Source: Lachancea dasiensis
Taxonomy: Eukaryota > Ascomycota > Saccharomycetes > Saccharomycetales > Saccharomycetaceae
Length of the DNA: 64,000 bases
Reading direction: 5' to 3'
Assembly: GCA_900074725.1 (NCBI GenBank)
Contig: LT598455.1
Span: forward strand, 683,802-747,801
The position numbers were made by a program, and so were the translations under genes. Shown here piece after piece: positions 38,216-48,914 of this stretch; the stretch's first letter is position 1; every line of letters starts with the position of its first letter. The notes beneath the pieces were generated by a model, which saw only the letters and a program-made list of their open reading frames with translations, had not been told where the DNA came from and did no database searches.

Positions 38216-41200
38216 CTAAATAAAAACCTCTTCTCCTGACCTGGCATCCAAACTTCTGCGCCTCATGGAAATACCGTCATATTTTTCTTTCCAAAGTTCA
38301 ACTTGTTTGTCAAGAAATTGAATGCGCTCTTCCTGGTATGCTTTATCACGCTCCAGTCTTCGAGTGTCAACTTCCTGCTTCGCCATTTGACTTTCTAGTC
38401 TTCCTAAATTTTCCAACTGTTCCCTTATCTGTTGAGCGAACTCGTTCCTATCTTCATTGGCCGTAGTAATTGTCTCTGCTTGTTTTGCATTGACCGCTTT
38501 CAATTCTTCAATAGTTCTTTCAAGCGCTTTAACCTTCTTCATCTCTTCATACTTAGCATCAGATTCTTGAGTAGCCAGTTCTTCAAGCTCTTGGACTTTG
38601 GTGACCCATGAGTCTTTCTCTGTAGTATCTGCGAGTTTCACTTCCAGGGCATTTATTTGACTTGTCAATTGTTTGTTTGATTTGTTGAGAGATTCGTTTT
38701 CTTCATGCAATGTAATGTTTGCATCTTTTTCGCTTGCCAACTGAGTTTTTAAGTTCGAGGCCGAAAGTTGAAGCTTTTCGACAAGTCCCTCATTTCTGCC
38801 CGTCTGCTGCGTCTGTAGTGTCAGAGTCTCCTCAAACTTTCTTACTTTGTCTGCAAGAGTATCCCTATCTGCGGTCACCTTCTCAAAATCCGCTCTTGAA
38901 TGGTCGAGTTTGAACTGTAAGGCATCCCTCTGAGTTTCTAATTGGCGTTTTTCGTCTTGTAAATTCTGTAGGGAGCCATTAAAGTCGATCATTTGCGACT
39001 TTAGAGAGTTCAAAGTTGTTTCCAACTTAGCATTTTCAGAGGTGACAGAGTCCCGTTCTTCAGCAAGTGAGCCTACAATCTGCTCGTAGTGTGCAATCTG
39101 CTTAAGCAAGTCTTCAATTTTCGACTCGTATTCGATCTTGGAACTTTCCAAGGAATACTGCACAGAGGAATTTTGTTTCTTCAGTTCCGTTTCTATCCTT
39201 AGCGACGTATCTAAATCTGCTCTCAACTTCTCAAGCTCGCCCATCACTTGACTTTGATCTCCCGCGGCCTTCACTCTACCTTTGAAATGGACAAGCTCTT
39301 TGCTGATGATGTCTATTTTAGACTGCAGTTTGTTGATTTCTATGCTCCTTTCTTCAATTTCCGTCTCCAGCTCATTGTTACGCGTCTCAACTTCCCATAA
39401 ATGTTTGTCTTTTTGCTTATTTTGTAGCTTCAATCTGTCAATTATAGACGCCATAGTTTTGATATCTTCCTCCGATTCCTTCAAACACTGAATCACCTCT
39501 TTCAGCTGTTCCTCTGTAGCGTGAAGATCATTGATACAGTTTTCGTACTGCACCTTGTGGTTGTTGCAGCTCACAGTCAGCAATTGGTTTTGTCGCTCGG
39601 AGACGTCCAGGTTTTTTTGCAGCCTAGAATAGTCATCGCTTAACACAGACCGCTCCGTTTGTAAGTGTAGCACATTTTTCTTCATCATGGTTACGGCCTT
39701 CTCAGATTCAACGAGAAGGTCCTGAAGCCTGTAGTTTTCAAGCCTCTGAAATCTTAAATCTTCCTCATATTTGGAAATACTAACACGCTGCGTGAAAATT
39801 TCACCGTTGCTTAAATTTGTTTTATCTCTAGGGGCACTTGATGTAAATTTTGACTCAAGTGACCTCAAGCGTTGCTCACTGGCTTCGTATTTCAGCCTGA
39901 ATATGTCAGAAGATGAATCTGACTTTTGAATTTGCCTGAACTTGCTGTGAAGGGCGGACGCTGCATTTTCTGCATCGTGCCTTGCCTGCTTTTCGAATTT
40001 CAACTGGCTTTTGAGGTGCTCGATTTCGAGGATAAGTTTCTCTTGATTTATCTCGACGGGTTCAACTTGGTTCATGATTTCGTCCATATCGACCCTAAGA
40101 TCGGCCTTAATGATAATATCCTTCAATGTCTTTAACTGTGAGGCAGTACTCTGTATCTCAAAAGAAGCTGAAGCTAACCTAGTTTCAGTAAATCGTAGTT
40201 TAGAGATAAGATCTTTCTTCTGGTTTATTTCTTTCTCCAATTTATAAGCCATTTCCCTTAACTCTAGCTTCAATTCATCAGAAGTCGAATAGATATCTGT
40301 ACTAGATTGGTAAGTTTGACGTTCCAGCGACTTGGATGTCCTGCGATTGTCTTCATTTCCTGAGAGCTTCTCATTAAGAAACCTTGTGAGCGACTTTTCT
40401 CTCGAGAGTTGTTCCTTTAACGATTGCATTTTTTCACCGATTGCATCATCGTTAACTTGTGCGTCTCTGGTTGCAGCTCCTTCTTTTGATGATTCATCTA
40501 AGGAAATTTGCAAAGTTGCGCACTGCTCTTCAAGTTTCTGATACTTTAACTTTTGCTCAGATAGCTCATTTTGCACTCCTTTGACTTCACTGATAAGTTT
40601 GCTCTGTTCTTGTAATAGATCCGAGCGTTCCTTGTTTAATGATGAGATCAAAAGCTGATTCTGCTCACATCTAGCCGATTGCCTCATTAATTCCTTCTCT
40701 TTCGACTTAAGAGTGTTTTGGGCATCTGCAAAATCCCTTTTGGAACGCTCAAGTGACATTCTTAAATTCTTGTTCTCGTCCACTAAAGAGCTCAATCGTT
40801 TGCTTGTGCTATTGAATTTCTTTTCAAGGCCCTGTAAACTCCTCTCTAATTGTTTGTCTGAGTCCGATAGCTTTGACTCGAGTTCTGTAATGTCTGACTC
40901 TTTTGATGATACATGCAATCTCACTTTTTGCAATTCATCTAACAAATTGGCTTTTGCAAGCTCGGTTTGGGTTTGAGAGCTTCTAGTTTCTGTCAGTGTC
41001 TTTTGAACCTTAGCGAGGTCTTCCATCAAGCTGTTTCTTTCCTTGAAAACGTTGGTTATGGTCACATTAGCTTGCTCAATCTCTGCCTGCAACTTTTTGA
41101 GTTCGTCTTGTTTCTCTTCCATGTTCCTTTCTAAATCCTGTTTTTCTACCGCCGCTCTATCTCTGTCAGCATTTGATTCTCGAAGTAAGGCGTCCAACTG

Positions 41201-43798
41201 TTTCTCCCTCTTCTCAATGGTAAACAAAGCACCTTGTTGCTCATTGAGTTTCTGTGTTTCATCTGAGAGAGCTTGTCGTACAGATGATAACTCTGACAGT
41301 AAAATTTCGTTTTCTCCTTCGAGCTTTCCGTTATCGGATTGAACGCTTTCTAGCTTAGATTCGAGGGTCTTGATCTGCTCTGCGATTCTCTTCGTCTTAG
41401 AGATCTCCTTCGTTGAGTCTAGTAATGGCTTTATTTTGACATAGAGACTAAACCAGTGATCATTCATCGAATTGTCATACGTTTCAAGAGCAGCTCTTAT
41501 CACTTGGGCAGCCTGAAGCTTGTTAAGTTTATCAGACGTGCTAGCTCTCATTATATTCCCATTAATCCTGGCATTCAATCTTGTTACCATGGAGGTAATA
41601 CGATCTTCTTTTTTGGCTTCTAAGCTTGCTAAAACACCAGCCTTGAAGAAAAGCTTGCTATTACCAACTTTGAATACCGATGGATCGAGTTGTAGTGAAG
41701 AAAGTACTATCTCACAATTTTTTTTCGAGTTGTGTGAAAAGCGATATTCATCGGACAAGATCTTATAACGTTGAAAGAACTCTTTGAAAAAAATCCGATT
41801 TGGGTATCCTTCACGGGCAATTCTAATGCCTTCTAGCACACCGTTGCAAAGCAGTTGATCCAAAATGAGCTTGCGATTAAAATCATGAGCTTTCTTTTTT
41901 GAGTTCGGTATAATGCAACGAACAAAATGAGGTTCTGTAGAAGATAGTCTCTTTAGTAAAGAGCTCAATTGCTCGCTATGCCTAGCTGAATTCGTTTTGA
42001 AGGAGCTGGCTCGATTTTGATTCTCGTTGTAAAACTGGCTTATTAATTCATTTTTCGAATTTGACAGAAGCTGTAAAACATTGGCCGACAATGGATCTTT
42101 ATTTTTCGAGAGCCATCCATCGACGTTGTATTCCACATCGCCTGCGTAGTGCTTAAGGACAAAACTTCTATCTTTTTTTGATCTTTTGAATTTGGTAGAT
42201 TTGTCGTCACAGAATGTGATTAATTTCGAATAGAAAGATTCATCCGTTGAGTTCGGCAGAATTGAAGCCTCATCTAATAAGGGTAAAATGCCTGGAGAAT
42301 GATCTTTCTTCTCTATTAGATCAATAGTCGACTGCAAATCTTTCCCATAGTCGACGTAATTCCACTGAACGTTTTCTCTTATGTACTCATTCTGTTCCAG
42401 AACAAACATATGATGATTGAAAAACTGCTGCAGCTTTTCATTTGTGTAATTAATGCACAATTGTTCGAATGAGTTATGAGTAAAAATCTCAAACCCCGCG
42501 ATATCGAGCAGCCCAATGTAGTTTTCTGTCATTGATCCATGATCCAGATTATCGTTTATTTTTTGAACGATATGTGCGAATAGGTTCTCGTATATTGACC
42601 TCGATATGGAATTCAAAATAAAACGGGCTTGGCCTGCATTTTTCGCCTGTGTTACCCACTCTTTTCCGGCTTTCGTTCGAGGCTTCAGAACAGCAGTTTT
42701 AAACTCGTTCTGTTCTACACCTAGTAGCTGACAAAGAGTTTCTATAGAGCCGCTAATTGTAGCTTGCTCTGCTCTCTCAGAAGTGAACTCAATATTACCA
42801 ATGTGTAGAATTATGGCAATACAAGTCAACACAGCATTGATTTCATTTTCGCAGAAGCCAACGACCTTGAAAGAAGCCAGTAGAGCGTGGAAATCCTGAG
42901 CGTCATCAATGCCGGGTATGCTTGCATTTGACTCACGCAAATAGCGATAGTCCCTGATGGAATTAGTATCCAAACCAAATTTTCGAAGGTCTTGCATACT
43001 CATTCCCGCTAACAGTTGGTAAAAAATGTGGTAGTTTCTTTCTCGAGAAGTTTGGTGTATGACTCTTGATTTTTCCAGGAGATACCAGTCGACACGAGCT
43101 CCGTTTATTTTACCCATTTCGTCGAACTCGATTCTGATGAATTTTCCAAACCGAGAGGAATTGTTATTCCGCACTGTCTGCGCATTCCCGAACGATTCCA
43201 AAATAGGGTTGCTCTGGAGAATTTTCAGTTCAAAACTTTCGTGCGACTCACTTGGTACAAGCTTGTCCTCTGATGTGATACTCGCAAGGTATTGTAGAAT
43301 TTTCTTAGTGTTTTCTGTTTTCCCGGCTCCAGACTCGCCCGTTACCAAGATCGACTGATCGCGTTTTAGGGTTAGTAGGTTCTGGTATGCTTCTTCTGCG
43401 ACGGCAAAAATATGCGGCTTATTATCCTCCCTCGGCGATCCGTGGTACAAGCTAATGTACTCTTGCGAGTAGATGCGGATGTTTGCGTACGGGTTGATGG
43501 CAACAAGGAACAGCCCAGAATACGTGTAAATATTATCATCTGCATATCGGTTTTCGAGGTTGTGAAGAACGGATGGTTCGTTCAGGTGCGTGAGTTCGGA
43601 CATATCATCTATACGATCGAATGTGCTAGGGTTTACCTCATGTATTTCGTCGACCAGAAAATCCTTTTCATGACCATTTACCCTTGCAATAGCCCACTTT
43701 TCCTCCTGATTTTGTTTATTCCTGACCGTTTTCTCTTCCACCAATTGTGCTCGAACGAACACCTGCTCCGAATCAGGAACCCATACAGTTCGCATCAT
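38216..43798 (-). CDS. MYO1: Type II myosin heavy chain
   Basis: Myo1 is the conventional myosin of the cytokinetic actomyosin ring at the bud neck. The ATG at 43798 gives 1860 residues (yeast 1928). The motor domain spans about residues 65-735: P-loop GESGAGKT, switch I NNNSSRFGK, switch II DIAGFEIF, and the actin-binding region RRLSSTEPHFVRCIIPN variant. The neck (about 750-800) has only degenerate IQ-like sequences. From about residue 830 to the C-terminus there is a long heptad-rich coiled-coil tail with local interruptions, including a Ser/Thr-rich hinge around residues 1150-1180. The frame is closed by a stop 50 bases from the MAS2 stop. Order matches YHR023W. Confidence 0.96.
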   Translation of the reverse strand: MMRTVWVPDSEQVFVRAQLVEEKTVRNKQNQEEKWAIARVNGHEKDFLVDEIHEVNPSTFDRIDDMSELTHLNEPSVLHNLENRYADDNIYTYSGLFLVAINPYANIRIYSQEYISLYHGSPREDNKPHIFAVAEEAYQNLLTLKRDQSILVTGESGAGKTENTKKILQYLASITSEDKLVPSESHESFELKILQSNPILESFGNAQTVRNNNSSRFGKFIRIEFDEMGKINGARVDWYLLEKSRVIHQTSRERNYHIFYQLLAGMSMQDLRKFGLDTNSIRDYRYLRESNASIPGIDDAQDFHALLASFKVVGFCENEINAVLTCIAIILHIGNIEFTSERAEQATISGSIETLCQLLGVEQNEFKTAVLKPRTKAGKEWVTQAKNAGQARFILNSISRSIYENLFAHIVQKINDNLDHGSMTENYIGLLDIAGFEIFTHNSFEQLCINYTNEKLQQFFNHHMFVLEQNEYIRENVQWNYVDYGKDLQSTIDLIEKKDHSPGILPLLDEASILPNSTDESFYSKLITFCDDKSTKFKRSKKDRSFVLKHYAGDVEYNVDGWLSKNKDPLSANVLQLLSNSKNELISQFYNENQNRASSFKTNSARHSEQLSSLLKRLSSTEPHFVRCIIPNSKKKAHDFNRKLILDQLLCNGVLEGIRIAREGYPNRIFFKEFFQRYKILSDEYRFSHNSKKNCEIVLSSLQLDPSVFKVGNSKLFFKAGVLASLEAKKEDRITSMVTRLNARINGNIMRASTSDKLNKLQAAQVIRAALETYDNSMNDHWFSLYVKIKPLLDSTKEISKTKRIAEQIKTLESKLESVQSDNGKLEGENEILLSELSSVRQALSDETQKLNEQQGALFTIEKREKQLDALLRESNADRDRAAVEKQDLERNMEEKQDELKKLQAEIEQANVTITNVFKERNSLMEDLAKVQKTLTETRSSQTQTELAKANLLDELQKVRLHVSSKESDITELESKLSDSDKQLERSLQGLEKKFNSTSKRLSSLVDENKNLRMSLERSKRDFADAQNTLKSKEKELMRQSARCEQNQLLISSLNKERSDLLQEQSKLISEVKGVQNELSEQKLKYQKLEEQCATLQISLDESSKEGAATRDAQVNDDAIGEKMQSLKEQLSREKSLTRFLNEKLSGNEDNRRTSKSLERQTYQSSTDIYSTSDELKLELREMAYKLEKEINQKKDLISKLRFTETRLASASFEIQSTASQLKTLKDIIIKADLRVDMDEIMNQVEPVEINQEKLILEIEHLKSQLKFEKQARHDAENAASALHSKFRQIQKSDSSSDIFRLKYEASEQRLRSLESKFTSSAPRDKTNLSNGEIFTQRVSISKYEEDLRFQRLENYRLQDLLVESEKAVTMMKKNVLHLQTERSVLSDDYSRLQKNLDVSERQNQLLTVSCNNHKVQYENCINDLHATEEQLKEVIQCLKESEEDIKTMASIIDRLKLQNKQKDKHLWEVETRNNELETEIEERSIEINKLQSKIDIISKELVHFKGRVKAAGDQSQVMGELEKLRADLDTSLRIETELKKQNSSVQYSLESSKIEYESKIEDLLKQIAHYEQIVGSLAEERDSVTSENAKLETTLNSLKSQMIDFNGSLQNLQDEKRQLETQRDALQFKLDHSRADFEKVTADRDTLADKVRKFEETLTLQTQQTGRNEGLVEKLQLSASNLKTQLASEKDANITLHEENESLNKSNKQLTSQINALEVKLADTTEKDSWVTKVQELEELATQESDAKYEEMKKVKALERTIEELKAVNAKQAETITTANEDRNEFAQQIREQLENLGRLESQMAKQEVDTRRLERDKAYQEERIQFLDKQVELWKEKYDGISMRRRSLDARSGEEVFI

Positions 43799-45270
43799 TA
43801 ACTGTGAACTGGAAATGAAGTGCAAAAGGTAGGATTCCGGCCTTGTTTAAGGTAGTCTCTCAACCTTGATCTAATCCCGTGCCCGTGTGTTTATGTGTTT
43901 TGATTTCCATCTTCAAAGACTAAACAAAGATCTCATTTGTGCGGGTAACGAACACAACAACCGAAACGAGCATCAACACTTAGAAAAGCTAGATTCATGA
44001 GCACGATTCGAGCCAGCATCAGGGTAAACAACTGTATTCCAGGAACGTAATTCACCTCTCACTCGTTTCAACTTGATTTATAGCCTTCCTTACCTTTACC
44101 AGATATAGGACGTCGTTAAAAGTAAATTGATGAAACACACAACGCTGGCCAGGCTCCAAAAGAATATTGCCACACTAAACCCATATCGGAGTTGTAATAA
44201 GTGGCTCATTATTACCCTTTTCAACCAGCTTCCAGATACTTGGTCTCATACAAGTTCACGCCCATTGATGTGAAAATGGGAGACGACAGTTTTGAAACAG
44301 TCCAGCAAATCTAAGTCTCAGGTCCTGAATTGAACAGCTTCGTTTTTGTTGCTCCTCCCAAGGTCCAGGAGATCCACCGACTGCTTCAGAAGCCCAGTGT
44401 GAATTGGTACACCCAACAATTATTGGCCAATTGTAAATCTTTTTTGAGTTTGGATCATATACATGGCGCACCTCTTGATCCATGTCTAAATTCACTGCGC
44501 TTGTGATCCTATCGTTATAGACAGGTAAGATTAACGCTCCAACTATAACTTGTTCCTTTCGATTGAACAAGCTGGGCGGTTATTTCGTCTTACGTGATAC
44601 GATATGTGCCAGATTTACTACAAACAACCGTGTTCTTCGAAATCACCAACAGCCAGCCACAAGTTTTGAAACAGACGGTTTCTGTGATATTCGGCGCTCG
44701 AAAATCTTCTTAATGGTTTCACAATGCTTCACGCATCATCAGACGTCCTGCACATTGTGATGGCACAGAGCCTCAGCTTACACGTCAGGGATGTTCCGAA
44801 CACCGTCCCTTGGAAAGCGGTGCGGTGAATTTGGAGAGGAATCAAAAACTAAACTGGTTCAGCCTTCTTAGAAACTTTGCTGCTTAGTTGGACACCGTCG
44901 ATCTGTCGAGAAAAATTCCCCGCCCGTCAACAGCTTGGGAGATACCTCGGCCACCAAGCCGGGTCTTTGTTCTGTCCACCATTACTGGCTAATGAAGAGT
45001 CAGTTTCGCATATTCACAACCACTGGGCGCGTTGAAAGGGAGTGAGGGGCCACAGTTTACCCAGTGCTGTAAACGATATCTTTCACGTGCGTCTCGGTCG
45101 CTTTTCTGAAGTGTTGTGGGTGTAGGTGAAGTAATTAGGGTGCGTTAGACGCTGGCACCCCGGTTTCCATACACCTGGCTTAGAGACAATTCTGCACCTT
45201 TGCCAGAGCGGCTAGGCGTAATTTTATCATCAGTTTACGTATAAGTACGGACGGCATCCGCAAGTGCAAG
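43799..45270. other. 1.47-kb gap between divergent MYO1 and F-box gene
   Basis: This gap holds the two divergent promoters and no frame I can support. A 104-codon minus-strand frame at 44256-44570 begins with TTG and has no known similarity. CACGTG at about 45085-45090 could serve Cbf1 or Pho4. I see no repeats or tRNA genes. Confidence 0.4.
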
Positions 45271-47133
45271 ATGAACAGCTCAGGACAAGCAGAAGAGGTC
45301 GATACCCCAATGACGGAGCATGTCAGTGTCTATACGCCTATCGGACACTCCGGAGTACCTTTGCCGCACGACTACTTTCAGGACGTCAATTATGAAGTAC
45401 CAAAGAGCGCTACACCCGAAGTGTTGACCCTATACCCAAATGATGGGCAACGAGATATGATATCAAACCTTCCCACAGAAGTGAAGATGCACATTGCGCA
45501 CAAATTGTCACAATACGATCTGATCAGTTTGGCCGCAGCTTCGAGTCTGTTCCAAAGAGTCGCCTCGCAGGCATTGTATTCCAAGATTGTGGTTGATGCG
45601 AACCATTCTTACCTTCAAAGCACGTCAACTCAACGTAACCGCGAGAGAGCAACCTACATCAAAACACGCTACAACTTCAACAAGCTTATTGAGGTGATTT
45701 CGCGACCGAGCAATGGCCTAGGGGCTCTCATTAAATGTTTCGAAATTATTCGACTGCCTGACGGCATGCACAGGTCCGAGATTCAAAACCTGATGTGCAA
45801 CAGTCTACCTGCCATGACTAACTTGTGCAAAATTTATTGTGGTAGTGATGCAGTTTCGATACCACCCAGAGTTCTACAATTGATGCCTAACAAGCGTGAA
45901 GTCGAGGCGTTGGCCGTAAACGTAGATTTGCGTCAAAGCTGGGAATCAATCGATACTTTCGAAAATATTCAGAAACTCTCTATCTTCCCCTTTGTTGACT
46001 CCCAAAGGCTTGCATCGTTTCTTTCCAAGCTTTTAACCCCTTGCGTTGTCGAGAATTTGACTACCCTTCGAGTGGGCCGGGACTGTGCGGCAGTGACGAG
46101 TAGGTCTAGCAGGCAGTCTTTGATTGTAACCGGGTACATGTTGAACAATAATTTAGAGCAGCCAGATGTGGTGGAAGGGGATGCAGTGATACGGTATAAC
46201 CAACTGGATCTAAACTTTTGGGAATTCTTGATCCCCGTAGCTAACAGTGGCTTAAAGATGAAGAGCCTGAACAGTTTCGAGATCAGTGGCGTCAGCGTTA
46301 TTCCTGAAGATTCTAGTCGCATGGTACAAGGCGTTGACTTAACCTCCATAAGGACCTTGAGTTTCCTCGATATGCAGGAAGTGCAGTTGATTCCTGAGGT
46401 CGATTACGAAGTCAGCGATTTTACCAGTTTAGCGCTACAGCATATGCAAGCTAGTTTTTTAGGTGGATTGGCTCCGTACTTGCGAAACCTCCAGAAACTA
46501 AGATTGGATTATCGCGAGCCCGTGAAAGACTCCGTACATGAATTTCTTCGGGCGTTGAAGGAAGACGCCCATGCATCGCTGCAAGAGTTAGACTTAAACA
46601 TCCATTGGGATGACAGTAAGCTGGCTATGTGGCCCAACTGGGAAACCCTTGCTCTCAAATACATGGATTCCATATTGCTGCACGCAGCCACCTTACAGAA
46701 ATTGTCCCTCGTTGCGTACCACGATTTCCGATTCTACTCGCTGCCCAAGCGAATTCCTAGCCAGGCACTCATACACTTGCGCCTTTGTCGGCGATTGCAA
46801 AGCCTGCGTTTGCACGGAGAGTCTCTTCACCCCATGGGCGGAGAGCTCATCAGCCAAATGGCCCACTTGCGGAAGCTGGACCTGGTTGGTGTAGCCTCCG
46901 GCGGAGCTCAACACATGGCGCTACAAGTGATGTACGCCGGCGTGCTGGATCGATGGTACCGTGTCATTCACGTGGCCATTGCCTTGGCCAGGTCAAATCC
47001 GGGGCTCCAGCTGATACGCATCGATAAGTGTCTGTTCGAGTGTCTTGGTAATGGAACGGTGGGTCCCAAAACCGACGATGAAGACTTTGACACCGAAACT
47101 CGGGTGCTCATGTCGGAGAAAGATTGGGTTTAG
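45271..47133 (+). CDS. F-box / leucine-rich-repeat-like protein, orthologue not certain
   Basis: The product has 620 residues. An F-box begins at about residue 64 (MISNLPTEVKMHIAHKLSQYDLISLAAASSLFQRVASQALYSKIVVD in family terms, pattern LP.E....I...L...DL..L..AS..F). Behind it come irregular leucine-rich segments from about residue 170 to 560, for example LRNLQKLRLDYRE, SLQELDLNIHWD, LQKLSLVAY and LRKLDLVGV. Such proteins link substrates to Skp1 in SCF ubiquitin ligases, though some yeast members (Roy1) act on Rab GTPases without a complete SCF. S. cerevisiae candidates include YMR258C (ROY1) and other F-box proteins; I cannot decide. It is upstream of the Ras-like gene on the same strand. 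Confidence 0.7.
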   Translation: MNSSGQAEEVDTPMTEHVSVYTPIGHSGVPLPHDYFQDVNYEVPKSATPEVLTLYPNDGQRDMISNLPTEVKMHIAHKLSQYDLISLAAASSLFQRVASQALYSKIVVDANHSYLQSTSTQRNRERATYIKTRYNFNKLIEVISRPSNGLGALIKCFEIIRLPDGMHRSEIQNLMCNSLPAMTNLCKIYCGSDAVSIPPRVLQLMPNKREVEALAVNVDLRQSWESIDTFENIQKLSIFPFVDSQRLASFLSKLLTPCVVENLTTLRVGRDCAAVTSRSSRQSLIVTGYMLNNNLEQPDVVEGDAVIRYNQLDLNFWEFLIPVANSGLKMKSLNSFEISGVSVIPEDSSRMVQGVDLTSIRTLSFLDMQEVQLIPEVDYEVSDFTSLALQHMQASFLGGLAPYLRNLQKLRLDYREPVKDSVHEFLRALKEDAHASLQELDLNIHWDDSKLAMWPNWETLALKYMDSILLHAATLQKLSLVAYHDFRFYSLPKRIPSQALIHLRLCRRLQSLRLHGESLHPMGGELISQMAHLRKLDLVGVASGGAQHMALQVMYAGVLDRWYRVIHVAIALARSNPGLQLIRIDKCLFECLGNGTVGPKTDDEDFDTETRVLMSEKDWV

Positions 47134-47900
47134 GAAGAGCGGGTGCCGCTGCTGGATGGCAACGGGGCCGCGTGGCCGCGACAACCCAGTGGCTACGGGG
47201 CTGCAACACTGTACTAACGCCGTTGCCCTCTTTGTTCCTCGTACAGCTTTTTTCGTTCCAGCATGTGCTCGAGCACAAATGTCACTTTTTTTTTCAGGCT
47301 CTTCGAGGGAAATCCCTGCATGGAATTTTTTTTTCTTTTCCAAAAGCCAGGAAATCCACAATTCGAGTCGTCCTCACGCCATTGTTCCCAGGATTGCTAT
47401 TTGGTGCTGCTGGCTTTCAATGAAGCATGGCACGCTCTTGGAACTTTACTTTGTGATGCAGCAGATAATGCCAAGATACACAAAAAGCAATGCGCTATAA
47501 AAGAAATCTCATGCCTCGAATTTGGACTATGCACACACAAAAATCGCAAATTTTCCTGCTCGATTCGGTGATCTAGATGCCTTGTAGTGGGGCTTTTACA
47601 CCATCAAATCTCTGCTGGGTGTGGGTCAATCCTGCAGCATCAACAATACTGGAATAAAAGACAGCGAGTTCCAGGGAAGAACTACAAGTGCTAGAGTAAG
47701 GTCTCGGAACTGGCTTTTTTAAGGTGGATCACAGAGTTAAGTTTCTGGTCTCTTTGTAAGACGGTTAAAGCGCTACACGGAACCCTGCATTGCTGCATAT
47801 TTTGTTTTTTTTTCCCTTTGGGCCCAAGCCAAGACCTTGAGCATCGAAGCCGCCTGACTCTAGTTGGCGAATAGACCAGAGTATAGCCCTGCTGCGTATT
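47134..47900. other. Gap between F-box gene and Ras-like gene
   Basis: This 767-base stretch has T-runs at 47287-47295 and 47326-47334 and short overlapping frames on both strands with no recognisable content. It should hold the F-box gene 3' end and the promoter of the next gene. Confidence 0.35.
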
Positions 47901-48914
47901 ATGTCAGTTCTGTTCGACGCTGAAGAGTCGCCCGAGAAGGCGCTACCTCGAGAGTTGGATCTTTCAACGTCACGTATAGCGGTGGTCGGGGATCGCGGAT
48001 GCGGCAAAACGTGGGTTGCAGTGCGTTGGTGTTATGGCAGTCTGAAGCTTTTGAACCTGGCCGACACAGGAGGCGCTGAAGACATTCATAGTCGCAAAAT
48101 ATACTACCAGCCCCTGGTCAAGTCTCAGAATTACCTTGAACACTCGAGGTTGCAGCTAGATCTACTTACCAATCTGGTGGAAGTCGAGCTGCTAAAGAGC
48201 AACGAGGTCGCGCACGTTTCGGAGGGGGCAGCAGATTCAGATGCCACTTCTCAGGACTGCGACGTGGATGTCCTAAATGTTCAGGTTCTGGAGGGTCTCA
48301 ATTTCGAGCAGTCAGACTATATCGAACTAAAGGCTGTCCAAATCAAACAAACCGATGGGTTTTTGCTCTGCTATGATGTCACGAATCTGCAGTCTTTCCA
48401 GTACATTAAACTAATCTACCGCCAAATCCGTAAACTGCGCGGAGACGACGTCCCCATATTGGTGTGTGCGCTAAAGTCAGACTTGCTGCTAACCGAAGGA
48501 GCCGTCGACATGCCGCATGTCGCTGAGCTGTGCGATGAATTGCAAGTGGATATGGACAGGGAATACCTCGAGTTGTCCGCGCTGGAGGACTTTGGAGTGA
48601 ATGAGGCGTTCTATCGGTTGTTGAAGGATATTGATGCGCATAAAGAGCAACTAAGGAAACGCCAGAGCGCGACAAGGCCTCCCGCCGCAATCGCAGTCGA
48701 CCGAGTCATTTCCGGCGAGAAACCCAGCCCTGACGCTGTAAAATTGGCGACAAGGGAAACGGCTCACAGTGTGGCCAGCGCTGATTTAGACGGATCGTCG
48801 GGCACTCCTACCGTGGCTGCCGCTGGCAACGGGCGTAAAATTAAATCCGCCATCGGCAAGGCCGGCGGTCCCGAATCCTCGAAAAGCTCCAAATCCTGCT
48901 GCGTGGTCTGTTAG
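47901..48914 (+). CDS. Divergent Ras-like small GTPase with C-terminal CaaX-type end (YHR022C-like)
   Basis: The product has 337 residues. The P-loop GDRGCGKT at residues 30-37 is good. The other GTPase motifs are altered: the usual DTAG region reads VLEGLNFEQ, the NKxD motif reads LKSD, and SAK reads SAL. The stretch between P-loop and the second strand is longer than in Ras and contains an acidic insertion near residues 105-120. A Ser/Ala/Gly-rich linker leads to SCCVVC at the very end, a CaaX-like box with an extra Cys for prenylation and acylation. S. cerevisiae YHR022C, an uncharacterised Ras-related protein next to RPS27B and MYO1, is the likely positional counterpart but is shorter (256 residues). 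Nucleotide hydrolysis is uncertain. Confidence 0.7.
   Translation: MSVLFDAEESPEKALPRELDLSTSRIAVVGDRGCGKTWVAVRWCYGSLKLLNLADTGGAEDIHSRKIYYQPLVKSQNYLEHSRLQLDLLTNLVEVELLKSNEVAHVSEGAADSDATSQDCDVDVLNVQVLEGLNFEQSDYIELKAVQIKQTDGFLLCYDVTNLQSFQYIKLIYRQIRKLRGDDVPILVCALKSDLLLTEGAVDMPHVAELCDELQVDMDREYLELSALEDFGVNEAFYRLLKDIDAHKEQLRKRQSATRPPAAIAVDRVISGEKPSPDAVKLATRETAHSVASADLDGSSGTPTVAAAGNGRKIKSAIGKAGGPESSKSSKSCCVVC

Noticed and set aside
44256-44570. 104-codon minus-strand frame in the MYO1-F-box gap
   Set aside because: It begins with TTG, has no known similarity, and its first ATG is well inside.
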